Origin: an uncultured Sphingomonas sp.
GTDB lineage: Bacteria > Pseudomonadota > Alphaproteobacteria > Sphingomonadales > Sphingomonadaceae
Length of the DNA stretch: 13,356 bases
Assembly (NCBI GenBank): GCA_946482655.1
Contig: CAMLSA010000092.1
Coordinates: forward strand, 1-13,356
Direction of reading: 5' to 3'
The stretch's first letter is position 1. Every line of letters starts with the position of its first letter. The notes under the pieces were generated by a model. That model saw nothing but the letters and a program-made list of their open reading frames with translations. It did no database searches and had not been told where the DNA came from. The position numbers and the translations under genes were made by a program. This document shows positions 5,930 to 12,328 of this stretch, piece after piece.

Positions 5930-6832
5930 TCAGGCAGGGCTTTCACCCTTCCCTGCTCGATCGAGGGTGACGGCCTTCATGAACTCAAGCCCAAGCGGCG
6001 TAAGCATATGGTTCAATTCCGGTACAGTGATCTGACCGAATAGGCCGTGCCCTAGTCCGAAAGCGCCCTTGTAATGAAGGGGGACAGGGGCAGTGGCATC
6101 ATATGGCAACGCTCCCGACGCTTGATAGATGAGCGTTACCAGCTTGGACAAGACCTCTTCAAAACGGCGAGGGTCAACCAGCGCACCGCTGACACGACGC
6201 TCCCTGTCCGTAAACTGCTTAAGCAGATTGTCCGCATTGAGCATACGGGGCATGGCAGTAATGCAACGTAGCCTTATCAGGTTTTGAACTGAAACGCCGC
6301 GCTCATCCTCACTGAACCGACGCCAACTCGCATCCGCCTTCGCGTTCATCTCCGCATTGAACGCCTTGACCTCTTCTTGGCCGTGGAACGTCCTGTCCCC
6401 AATGCTCGGATAAAGTAGCTGCAACAGCGAGGCGTCAGCCGGCGCTAGTGACCGCAAGATTTCTACATGCAGCTTGTTGATAGACGGCTTGTCGGATGCT
6501 GTAGCCGCCTTCACGATCAGACGTGCCCACAGCTCTTGGACTTCGTCTTCGTCCTCCTGTGATGCAGCTTCGAGGGTCCTGATGGCATCACCATATGGCA
6601 AAGCGCGAAGCAGGCTATCAGGGAGGTCCCCTTCAGACAGAAGCCGCTCGACCTTATTCCAGATTTTCAGAAAGTTCGTAAGCCGCCACAGCTTCATCTG
6701 GTCGCCAAGCATCTCGCCAAACTCTGTGAGGGCGGGCCCAAACGCGCGCCTGAGAGCACCGCGTCCCCCGCTTGCTAACTCCTTCAGCGCCTCGCCACCG
6801 GGGCCAGCGATTTCGAACTTTATCTCGACCAT
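5930..6832 (-). CDS. Abi-alpha (DUF4393) family protein, putative phage defence
   Basis: The 300-residue protein matches the Abi-alpha/DUF4393 pattern from memory. A region of helices (about 30-65, GPALTEFGEMLGDQMKLWRLTNFLKIWNKVERLL) is followed by the hallmark stretch LEAASQEDEDEVQELWARLI (87-106) and then HVEILRSLAPADASLLQLL (122-140). Members are linked to abortive infection, in which the infected cell stops phage spread; their biochemistry is not established. The ATG at 6832 is chosen for GAGG 5 bases upstream; a TTG start at 6877 would run into the arm-type repeat. The gene is the last before the right attachment site, a usual place for accessory cargo, and faces a small XRE gene. Family call likely, function inferred. 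Confidence 0.75.
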   Translation of the reverse strand: MVEIKFEIAGPGGEALKELASGGRGALRRAFGPALTEFGEMLGDQMKLWRLTNFLKIWNKVERLLSEGDLPDSLLRALPYGDAIRTLEAASQEDEDEVQELWARLIVKAATASDKPSINKLHVEILRSLAPADASLLQLLYPSIGDRTFHGQEEVKAFNAEMNAKADASWRRFSEDERGVSVQNLIRLRCITAMPRMLNADNLLKQFTDRERRVSGALVDPRRFEEVLSKLVTLIYQASGALPYDATAPVPLHYKGAFGLGHGLFGQITVPELNHMLTPLGLEFMKAVTLDRAGKGESPA

Positions 6833-6867
6833 TTGCACCTCAATACGACAATAGCGGCGTGCCTCCT

Positions 6868-6887
6868 CTGAACACAATCACAACACA
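6868..6887 (+). promoter_or_regulatory. Putative integrase arm-type sites, right end
   Basis: CTGAACACAATCACAACACA matches 142-161 at 18 of 20 positions in the same orientation, again with AACACA twice at 11-bp spacing (6871 and 6882). It lies 113 bp before the right attachment repeat. No gene covers 6833-6977; apart from this site and the repeat at 6948-6962 I see nothing else there, and no convincing tRNA promoter. Confidence 0.6.
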
Positions 6888-6947
6888 CTGGGGCTTGCGC
6901 TGCCCCCATTTGAGGAGCTAGGAGCTGACCCAGCGAGTTACAGGAAA

Positions 6948-6962
6948 CCTAGGTTTTCAGGG
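6948..6962. repeat. Right copy of 15-bp inverted end repeat
   Basis: CCTAGGTTTTCAGGG is the inverted counterpart (13 of 15) of 72-86. It overlaps a perfect 12-bp palindrome, AAACCTAGGTTT (6945-6956), which the left copy does not share because of the substitution at its centre. It ends 15 bp before the complete tRNA gene. Confidence 0.5.
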
Positions 6963-6977
6963 ACTTTCTGGATAGAT

Positions 6978-7052
6978 GGGCGTGTAGCTCAGTGGTAGAG
7001 CACTGTGTTGACATCGCAGGGGTCGCAAGTTCAATCCTTGCCACGCCCACCA
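6978..7052 (+). tRNA. tRNA-Val(GAC), complete
   Basis: A full cloverleaf can be drawn: acceptor GGGCGTG/CACGCCC; D arm GCTC/GAGC with loop AGTGGTA; anticodon stem CTGTG/CGCAG (one G-T pair) with loop TTGACAT; five-base variable loop GGGTC; T arm GCAAG/CTTGC with loop TTCAATC; discriminator A and encoded CCA. Anticodon GAC reads GUC and GUU valine codons. The 5' 23 bases (6978-7000) lie on the island side of the attachment repeat, so this copy is a hybrid of element and host DNA or the second of two tandem genes. Confidence 0.95.
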
Positions 7053-7053
7053 T
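7001..7053 (+). repeat. Right attachment repeat (attR)
   Basis: This is identical to 1-53 and lies within the complete tRNA-Val gene. Core-genome sequence (terminator, then tgt) follows directly, so this is the right boundary of the island. Confidence 0.85.
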
Positions 7054-7094
7054 CAAAAGGCCCGCACCTCAAAAAGGCTGCGGGCCTTTTGATG
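7051..7094. terminator. Bidirectional intrinsic terminator (tRNA-Val / tgt)
   Basis: CATCAAAAGGCCCGC (7051-7065) and GCGGGCCTTTTGATG (7080-7094) form a perfect 15-bp stem with a 14-base loop and a run of four T in the descending arm on either strand. It would end tRNA-Val transcription and, on the minus strand, tgt transcription. The first two bases of the stem are the last two of the tRNA CCA. Confidence 0.85.
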
Positions 7095-7161
7095 TCCGGG
7101 CGAATGCCATGATCGGCTCTCCTTCAGCCACGCCGCCGGGATGGAAGCCGCCCGGCCGGGT

Positions 7162-8298
7162 TCAGCCATCGCCACTGCGGTAGCGCGCGCGGAAAGCATC
7201 GGCGAAGGCGGTCAGCCGCCCCACGCCGATCGCGGTGCGCAGATCGGCCATCAGTGCCTGATAGAAGCTCAGATTATGTTCGGTCATGAGCATCGCGCCG
7301 AGGATTTCGCCCGCCCTGACCAGGTGATGGACATAGGCACGGCTGAACTGCGCGCAGATGGGACAGGCGCAGGCCTCGTCCAATGGCCGCCGGTCTTCGC
7401 CGAACCTGGCGTTGCGCAGGTTGATCGGGCCCGAGCGGGTGAAGGCCTGGCCATTGCGTCCCGAACGGGTCGGCAGCACGCAATCGAACATGTCGATGCC
7501 GCGTTCGACCGCGCCGACGATGTCGTCGGGCTTGCCCACACCCATCAGATAACGCGGCTTGGCCGGATCGAGCTGGCCGGGCGCAAAATCGAGTGTGGCG
7601 AACATCGCCTCCTGCCCCTCACCCACAGCCAGGCCGCCCACCGCATAACCGTCGAAGCCGATGTCGAGCAGCGCATCGGCCGAAGACTTGCGCAGCTTCT
7701 CGTCGAGCGCGCCCTGCTGGATTCCGAACAGGGCCGCGCGACCGGCATGTTCCCCACCCGCGTCGAAGGCGACGCGCGAACGCCTTGCCCAGCGCATCGA
7801 ACGCTCCATCGCCTCGGTCTGTTGCGCCACGGTGGAAGTGGTAGGCACCAGCTCGTCGAACGCCATGACGATGTCCGAGCCGAGCAGCCTCTGAATCTCG
7901 ATCGAGCGTTCGGGACTGAGCATGTGGGCCGAGCCGTCCAGATGGCTCTTGAAGGCAACACCCTCCTCGTTCCGCTTGGTGAGTGCGGACAGGCTCATCA
8001 CCTGATAGCCGCCGCTATCGGTCAGGATCGGCCGGTCCCAGCGCATGAACTGGTGGAGCCCGCCGAGCCGCGCGACCCGCTCCGCGCCGGGCCGCAGCAT
8101 GAGATGATAGGTGTTGCCGAGAATGATGTCGGCGCCGGTCGCGCGGACATCGGCAGGCTTCATCGCCTTGACCGTCGCGGCGGTGCCCACCGGCATGAAG
8201 GCAGGAGTGCGGATGTCGCCGCGTAGCATGCTGATCGTGCCGGTGCGGGCCTTGCCATCGGTGGCAGCGATCGAGAAGGCGAAACGGGGAGCGGTCAT
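7162..8298 (-). CDS. tgt: Queuine/preQ1 tRNA-ribosyltransferase
   Basis: Tgt exchanges guanine-34 for preQ1 in tRNAs with GUN anticodons (Asp, Asn, His, Tyr), a step of queuosine synthesis in the cytoplasm. From the ATG at 8298 the product has 378 residues, standard for bacterial Tgt. Counting from TTG 8310 (four residues more), LTDSGG holds the conserved Asp (D98), [13 protein letters not shown] the nucleophile Asp (D276), and the zinc ligands are C314, C316, C319 in ACPIC and H345 in TEHN. They are shifted by four from the Zymomonas enzyme. HLMLRPG, GIQQG and GGLAVGE are further family motifs. ATG 8298 is preferred to TTG 8310. No queA or other queuosine gene is adjacent. It ends at the shared terminator. 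Confidence 0.96.
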   Translation of the reverse strand: MTAPRFAFSIAATDGKARTGTISMLRGDIRTPAFMPVGTAATVKAMKPADVRATGADIILGNTYHLMLRPGAERVARLGGLHQFMRWDRPILTDSGGYQVMSLSALTKRNEEGVAFKSHLDGSAHMLSPERSIEIQRLLGSDIVMAFDELVPTTSTVAQQTEAMERSMRWARRSRVAFDAGGEHAGRAALFGIQQGALDEKLRKSSADALLDIGFDGYAVGGLAVGEGQEAMFATLDFAPGQLDPAKPRYLMGVGKPDDIVGAVERGIDMFDCVLPTRSGRNGQAFTRSGPINLRNARFGEDRRPLDEACACPICAQFSRAYVHHLVRAGEILGAMLMTEHNLSFYQALMADLRTAIGVGRLTAFADAFRARYRSGDG

Positions 8299-8411
8299 GC
8301 GCGAGGGCAATAGAGGCGTGGTGGAACCTCTTCAACCGTCGCCCCGGCGGGGCTTGAATGGCCGCTGGGGAAAGGCTTGCGGAACACTCACCAGTGCGGC
8401 ACGCGCTCCGA

Positions 8412-9167
8412 ATGGAATTCGGCCCCGAAACCTACGCGCTGCTGACTGCCGTAGCCTTCGTTGCGGGCTTCATCGATGCGATCGCGGGCGGCGGCGGACT
8501 GCTGACGGTGCCGGCGATGCTTTCGGCGGGCATCCCACCGATCGCCACGCTCGCCACCAACAAGCTCCAGTCGAGCTTCAGCTCGGCGACGGCCACCTGG
8601 AATTTCGGACGCAAGGGCATGATCGACTGGCGGACCTACTGGCCGCAGGTGCTCGTGATTTTGGTCCTGTCGGGGATCGGCGCATGGACGGTCCAGTCGA
8701 TCGAGAGCGATGCCTTGAACCTCATCGTCCCGGTGCTGCTGATCGGGGTCGCCGCCTATGTGCTGCTCAGCCCCCGCATGTCGGACGAGGACGCCCATCG
8801 GCGGCTTGGCCCGGCCGGCTATCTGCCGGTCGGCGGCACGATCGGCTTCTACGACGGCTTCTTCGGCCCCGGCACCGGCAGCTTCTTCGTGACCAGCCTG
8901 GTGTCGTTGCGCGGCCTCGGCCTGATCCGCGCCACGGCCCACACCAAGGCATTCAATTTCGCCAGCAACATCGGCGGCCTCGTCGTCTTCCTCGCGGGCG
9001 GTCACGCGCTGATTCTGCTGGGATTGTGCATGGCGATCGGTTCGGCTTCGGGGGCCTATACCGGCTCCCACACCGCGATGCGGTTCGGCGCGAAGGTGAT
9101 CCGGCCGGTTCTTGTCGCGGTGTCCCTCGCGCTGACCGTGAAGCTGCTCTGGGAGGCAGTCCGGTAG
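8412..9167 (+). CDS. TauE/SafE (TSUP) family membrane permease
   Basis: The 251-residue protein is a polytopic inner-membrane protein with about seven or eight hydrophobic segments. It shows the internal duplication of the TauE/SafE family: GFIDAIAGGGGLLTVPAML near residue 20 and GFYDGFFGPGTGSFF near 155. Members export or import sulfite, sulfoacetate or other small anions; the substrate here cannot be told. ATG 8412 fits the usual family N-terminus (MEFGPETYALL); ATG 8358 would add 18 polar residues. The gene is divergent from tgt across 113 bp that contain a GCCCC-GGC-GGGGC hairpin (8341-8353) and presumably both promoters, none of which stands out. Confidence 0.92.
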   Translation: MEFGPETYALLTAVAFVAGFIDAIAGGGGLLTVPAMLSAGIPPIATLATNKLQSSFSSATATWNFGRKGMIDWRTYWPQVLVILVLSGIGAWTVQSIESDALNLIVPVLLIGVAAYVLLSPRMSDEDAHRRLGPAGYLPVGGTIGFYDGFFGPGTGSFFVTSLVSLRGLGLIRATAHTKAFNFASNIGGLVVFLAGGHALILLGLCMAIGSASGAYTGSHTAMRFGAKVIRPVLVAVSLALTVKLLWEAVR

Positions 9168-9250
9168 ATCAACCTTGCTCCTTCGACTTCCGCCACGGCA
9201 CCGCAACGATCTACCGAGGAGCTCCTTGTCTTTCCTGACGGGCAGCGCAT

Positions 9251-9448
9251 ATGGTGGGCCAACCAGTCCAGGAGAGAAGCGCGTTGGAAGACGAGACCAC
9301 TCCCGCAAAGGCAGAGCCGACCGGCAAGAAGAGCCTTTCGATGCCCACAATAACCAAGAAGACCGCCGTCGTCGGCGCCGCGATCGGGATCGGATCGGCC
9401 GCGATCGTCGCCGCCCTGCTCTACGCCAACCGCGGCAGCAAGAGCTGA
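9251..9448 (+). CDS. Small single-helix membrane protein
   Basis: The 65-residue product has a charged N-terminal half (ALEDETTPAKAEPTGKKSL) and one transmembrane helix at about 39-60 (AVVGAAIGIGSAAIVAALLYANR) with a short basic tail, so it is probably a small inner-membrane protein. It lies between the permease and the DUF488 gene on the same strand. ATG 9251 is the first start; ATG 9341 would leave just the membrane part. It resembles small proteins common in sphingomonads, from memory only. Confidence 0.6.
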   Translation: MVGQPVQERSALEDETTPAKAEPTGKKSLSMPTITKKTAVVGAAIGIGSAAIVAALLYANRGSKS

Positions 9449-9491
9449 GCCGGAGGGTGTGTTAGACGCACCCGCTCCCCATCTTGCGTCG

Positions 9492-9923
9492 ATGCGCATT
9501 TTCACGATCGGTTATGAGGGCGCGACTCAGGACGAACTCGTCGCGCGGCTGAAGGCGGCCGGCGTCCAACTGCTCGCCGACGTGCGCGCGGTGCCGCTTT
9601 CGCGGCGGCCCGGCTTCTCCAAGACCATCCTTGCCGCAGGCCTCCGCGAGGCGGGCATCGACTATGTCGGGTTGAAGGCGCTCGGCACGCCCGCCGAGGG
9701 CCGCGAAGCCGCGCGCAAGCATGATCTCGCCAGACTGAAACGGATCTATGCCGGACAGCTCGAACTCCCCGCGGCGATGGCCCAGGCTGCGCAGCTGATC
9801 GATCTCGCCCGGGAAAGGCCGACCGCGCTGCTCTGCTTCGAACGCGATCCGGCTTGCTGCCATCGCACGCTGTTGATCGAATCGGTGATGCCCGACGTCG
9901 AGGTCGTCGATCTGTTCGTCTAG
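9492..9923 (+). CDS. DUF488 family protein
   Basis: The 143-residue protein opens with FTIGYEG, has ADVRAVPLSRRPGFSK at about 30-45 and ends with CFERDPACCHRTLL, the three hallmark segments of DUF488. The conserved Arg, Cys and His residues suggest an enzyme or metal-binding site, but the function of the family is unknown. ATG 9492 matches the usual start; a GTG at 9459 would add 11 residues and overlaps its own GGAGG. Confidence 0.92.
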   Translation: MRIFTIGYEGATQDELVARLKAAGVQLLADVRAVPLSRRPGFSKTILAAGLREAGIDYVGLKALGTPAEGREAARKHDLARLKRIYAGQLELPAAMAQAAQLIDLARERPTALLCFERDPACCHRTLLIESVMPDVEVVDLFV

Positions 9924-9966
9924 GCGCGGGCCGGGAGCCTGACATTGCATCGGGCGTTTTAGCCGG

Positions 9967-10170
9967 ATGCCTTCCACCGTCATCCGCCGCTTCGACTATG
10001 ACGCGCCCGCGCGGCGGCTGGACATCCAGTTCGTGACCGGCCGGCGCTACAGCTACCATGATGTACCGGAGCGGCTCGTCGAGGACATGCGCGCCGCGCC
10101 ATCCAAGGGCCGCTTCTTCAACAAGCGCATCCGCGATCACTTCGTCTTCACCCGCCGCGATACGGAATGA
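9967..10170 (+). CDS. KTSC domain protein
   Basis: This 67-residue protein consists of a KTSC domain: an aromatic-rich beta sheet (VIRRFDYDAPARRLDIQFVTGRRYSYHDVP) followed by SKGRFFNKRIRDHF. The domain is also found at the C-terminus of some lysyl-tRNA synthetases. Its role is unknown. It follows the DUF488 gene by 43 bp on the same strand and may be co-transcribed. Confidence 0.85.
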   Translation: MPSTVIRRFDYDAPARRLDIQFVTGRRYSYHDVPERLVEDMRAAPSKGRFFNKRIRDHFVFTRRDTE

Positions 10171-10248
10171 TCTCTTCCGCCTTTCTGGCCAGTCCGGAAC
10201 GCCCTTTCCGTTCGGCCGTTTAGCCGAGCCGCCACGGAGGAGAGTTTC

Positions 10249-10848
10249 ATGAAACCTATGTTAATCGCATCGGCCTGCGCGCTCGCGCTCAGCCTTGCCG
10301 CCTGCGACAGGGCCGAACAAGCCGCCGACTCGGTCGCAAACACCGCCAGCGAGACTGCCGAAGACGCGGGAGCGATGGCGTCGAACGCCATGGTCGACGT
10401 GAAGCAGGCTCTCTCAGCCACGCCTTCCGGTCAAGAATTCATCGACAGAGCCGCGAAATCCGACGCGTTCGAGATCGCCTCGGCCAAGCTGGCCCTCTCG
10501 AACGGAACGACGCAGCAGGTCAAGGACTTCGCCAACGAGATGATCAAGGCGCACACCGATTCGACGGCCAAGATCAAGGAAGCCGCGGCCAAGGCGAGCC
10601 CCGCGCTCACCCCCGATCCCGCGCTGACCAATGATCAGAACGACAAGCTCGCCAATCTTGGCAAGTTGAAGGGCGCCGAGTTCGACAAATCCTATATCGA
10701 AGGGCAGGTCGACGCCCATCAGGATGCTCTAGCGCTGATGCAGGATTATGCCGAGCATGGCGACACCGCCGCGCTCAAGACGACCGCCGGCGAAATCGCT
10801 CCGGTCGTTCAGAAGCATCTCGATCACATCAAGATGCTGGACAAGTGA
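10249..10848 (+). CDS. DUF4142 lipoprotein
   Basis: The 199-residue precursor has a lipoprotein signal peptide with lipobox LAAC (C19). Asp at the +2 position is, in enteric bacteria, an inner-membrane retention signal. After an Ala/Asp/Glu-rich linker (20-60) comes a four-helix, ferritin-like DUF4142 domain (about 62-199: GQEFIDRAAKSDAFEIASAKLAL, VKDFANEMIKAHTDS, YIEGQVDAHQDALALMQDYAEHG, VQKHLDHIKML) with paired His and acidic residues. The family is often stress-associated, but its biochemical role is not established. GGAGG at 10236-10240 lies 8 bases before the ATG. Confidence 0.93.
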   Translation: MKPMLIASACALALSLAACDRAEQAADSVANTASETAEDAGAMASNAMVDVKQALSATPSGQEFIDRAAKSDAFEIASAKLALSNGTTQQVKDFANEMIKAHTDSTAKIKEAAAKASPALTPDPALTNDQNDKLANLGKLKGAEFDKSYIEGQVDAHQDALALMQDYAEHGDTAALKTTAGEIAPVVQKHLDHIKMLDK

Positions 10849-10869
10849 TCGCACCATCATGATGCGGAG

Positions 10870-10891
10870 GGCCGGACCGAAAGGTTCGGCC
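10870..10891. terminator. Hairpin between convergent genes
   Basis: GGCCGGACC-GAAA-GGTTCGGCC is a 9-bp stem with one G-T pair and a stable GAAA tetraloop, 21 bp after the DUF4142 stop and before the convergent quinone oxidoreductase stop. A T-run is lacking on the plus strand, so termination efficiency is uncertain. Confidence 0.6.
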
Positions 10892-10924
10892 TAACGCCTT
10901 CTGAACCTCTGCTCTATAAACTGC

Positions 10925-11923
10925 CTAGTCCACCACCAGCACGATCTTGCCGACATGGTCCTCGTCCATACGCCGGTGCGCGTCGGCGGCCCGGGCGAGT
11001 GGAAAGGTCGAGTCGATCACCGGCTTGAGCCGCCCCTCCTCGACATGCGGCCAGACCACCGAGGAGATCTCGTCCGCCAGCGCCGTCTTGAACTCGACGC
11101 TGCGCGGCCGGAGCGTCGATCCGGTCAATGTCAGGCGCTTCTGCATGATCTTCCAGATCGGGATCTCGGCCTTGCCGCCGCGCAATATTGCGATCGAGAC
11201 ATGGCGGCCGTCATCGGCCAGACAGTCGAGATTGCGCGGCAGATAATCGCCGCCCACCATGTCGAGCACCGCGTCGACGCCCTTTCCCCCCGTGATCCGC
11301 TTCACTTCCTCCACGAAATCCTGGGTGCGGTAGTTGATTGCATGCGCCGCGCCGAGCTCTTGCGCCGCAGCGCATTTCTCGTCGGACCCGGCGGTCACGA
11401 TCATCTCGACCTGAAAGATCCGGCCAAGAAGTATCGCCATAGTCCCGATGCCGCTGGTGCCACCATGGACCAGCACCTTGTCGCCGTCGGCGACGTAAGC
11501 GCGCTCGAAGACATTGCTCCAGACGGTGAACAGCGTTTCGGGTATCGCCGCCGCCTCAATCATCGACAGCGTGTTGGGCACCGGCAGGCACAGCCCCGCC
11601 TCGGCCACCGCATATTCGGCATAGCCACCGCCCGCCACCAGTGCGCAGACCGGCTGGCCGAGCAGTTCGGACATCACCCCTTCGCCCAGCGCGACCACCT
11701 CACCGGCCAGCTCGAGTCCCAATATCGTCGGCGCGCCGGGCGGCGGCGGATAGGTCCCGGCCCGTTGTGCGACGTCGGGTCGATTGACCCCCGCTGCCGC
11801 GACCCGAATCAGGCACTGGCCGGGCCCTGGCTTCGGAACCGGACGCCGCGCCGGCTCCAATATCTCCGGCCCGCCATTCTCCGTCGGATCGATCGCCGTC
11901 ATCCATTCAGGAATTTCGGCCAT
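10925..11923 (-). CDS. NAD(P)H-quinone oxidoreductase, PIG3-like MDR
   Basis: The 332-residue enzyme belongs to the zinc-free quinone-reductase branch of the medium-chain dehydrogenase/reductase family. The N-terminal GroES-like domain (8-125) contains AAGVNRPDVAQRAGTYPPPPG, typical of the PIG3-like subgroup. The Rossmann domain carries the cofactor-binding loop VHGGTSGIGTMA (152-163), where a Gly-rich AxxGxxG-type turn is expected. The structural-zinc cysteine cluster is absent. It would reduce quinones with NADPH in the cytoplasm. ATG 11923 has GGGG about 6 bases upstream; ATG 11902 (MTAIDPTENGGPE) is the start seen in many relatives. Confidence 0.92.
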   Translation of the reverse strand: MAEIPEWMTAIDPTENGGPEILEPARRPVPKPGPGQCLIRVAAAGVNRPDVAQRAGTYPPPPGAPTILGLELAGEVVALGEGVMSELLGQPVCALVAGGGYAEYAVAEAGLCLPVPNTLSMIEAAAIPETLFTVWSNVFERAYVADGDKVLVHGGTSGIGTMAILLGRIFQVEMIVTAGSDEKCAAAQELGAAHAINYRTQDFVEEVKRITGGKGVDAVLDMVGGDYLPRNLDCLADDGRHVSIAILRGGKAEIPIWKIMQKRLTLTGSTLRPRSVEFKTALADEISSVVWPHVEEGRLKPVIDSTFPLARAADAHRRMDEDHVGKIVLVVD

Positions 11924-12007
11924 TATATGCCCCTTTCCAACGCCGAACCACGCTTATCAGACCATCGGTTTATTGACATGCGGCCCGTCTGGGTCAACGT
12001 TGTGCCG

Positions 12008-12205
12008 ATGGAGCCTGACGATCTTTTCGCGAAGCGCCCCGACGATCCGGTGAAACAGCTCACCCGGCAGGACATCGATCATCTATCCGTCGACGAATTG
12101 GAAGAGCGGATCGCCGCGCTGGAAGGCGAGATCGCACGCTGCCGCACCAAAATCAAAAACGCCGTTAATCATCGCGCAACCGCCGAAAGCCTATTCAAGC
12201 GATGA
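12008..12205 (+). CDS. DUF1192 family small coiled-coil protein
   Basis: The 65-residue protein contains the DUF1192 signature: MEPDDLFAKRPDDPV at the start, then LSVDELEERIAALEGEIARCRTKI, an amphipathic coiled coil (about 27-52), and a tail with SLFKR. The family is typical of Alphaproteobacteria, and its function is unknown. ATG 12008 is preferred; GTG 12002 and ATG 11978 are in frame upstream. It is divergent from the quinone oxidoreductase gene (84-bp gap). Confidence 0.88.
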   Translation: MEPDDLFAKRPDDPVKQLTRQDIDHLSVDELEERIAALEGEIARCRTKIKNAVNHRATAESLFKR

Positions 12206-12213
12206 AGGCGCGC

Positions 12214-12242
12214 TGTCGAGATCGGCGTCCGCTGTCTCGACA
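12214..12242 (+). other. Weak hairpin after DUF1192 gene
   Basis: TGTCGAG (12214-12220) and CTCGACA (12236-12242) pair perfectly over 7 bp with a 15-base loop. There is no T-run. It could be a terminator, or part of the clpA leader region, which occupies the rest of 12206-12328. Confidence 0.3.
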
Positions 12243-12328
12243 TGGGGGCTTCTTGATGAATGGCTCCCGGCACCCGACATATGCGTTACCGGCTCGGCTT
12301 GGCCCTTGCCGCTCGGAGTAGAAAGACA

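Larger units (their letters stand above)
1..7053. mobile_element. Integrated genomic island in tRNA-Val(GAC)
   Basis: The segment is bounded by a perfect 53-bp direct repeat derived from the 3' part of a tRNA-Val gene, with a tyrosine integrase gene starting 120 bp inside the left repeat. The internal genes differ in base composition from the flanking core (about 37% GC by hand count at 4021-4080 against about 73% at 7201-7260) and are mostly unrecognised. Content: integrase, serine recombinase, nuclease stump, XRE regulator, Abi-alpha protein and six orphan proteins. No terminase, capsid, replication or conjugation gene is visible. The left boundary coincides with the window start, so the repeat could extend further upstream. 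No excisionase was recognised. Confidence 0.88.

Noticed and set aside
7141..8226. Long plus-strand reading frame opposite tgt (361 codons)
   Set aside because: It is antisense to a clear tgt gene with all catalytic and zinc residues; the translation is a low-complexity Arg/His/Ala shadow typical of GC-rich DNA.
8388..9350. Long minus-strand frame opposite the TauE/SafE gene
   Set aside because: Shadow of the permease gene; the composition is dominated by Arg, Asp, Gln and Gly, with no recognisable domain.
11921..11928. TATAAT on the minus strand at the oxidoreductase start
   Set aside because: It overlaps the ATG start codon itself, so it cannot serve as the -10 box for that start.
11973..11978. 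Perfect TTGACA box before the DUF1192 gene
   Set aside because: No acceptable -10 box lies 16-18 bp downstream, so a promoter is not supported.
10955..12007. Upstream extension of the DUF1192 frame across the quinone oxidoreductase
   Set aside because: Only the last 65 codons match the DUF1192 family; the rest is antisense to the oxidoreductase gene.
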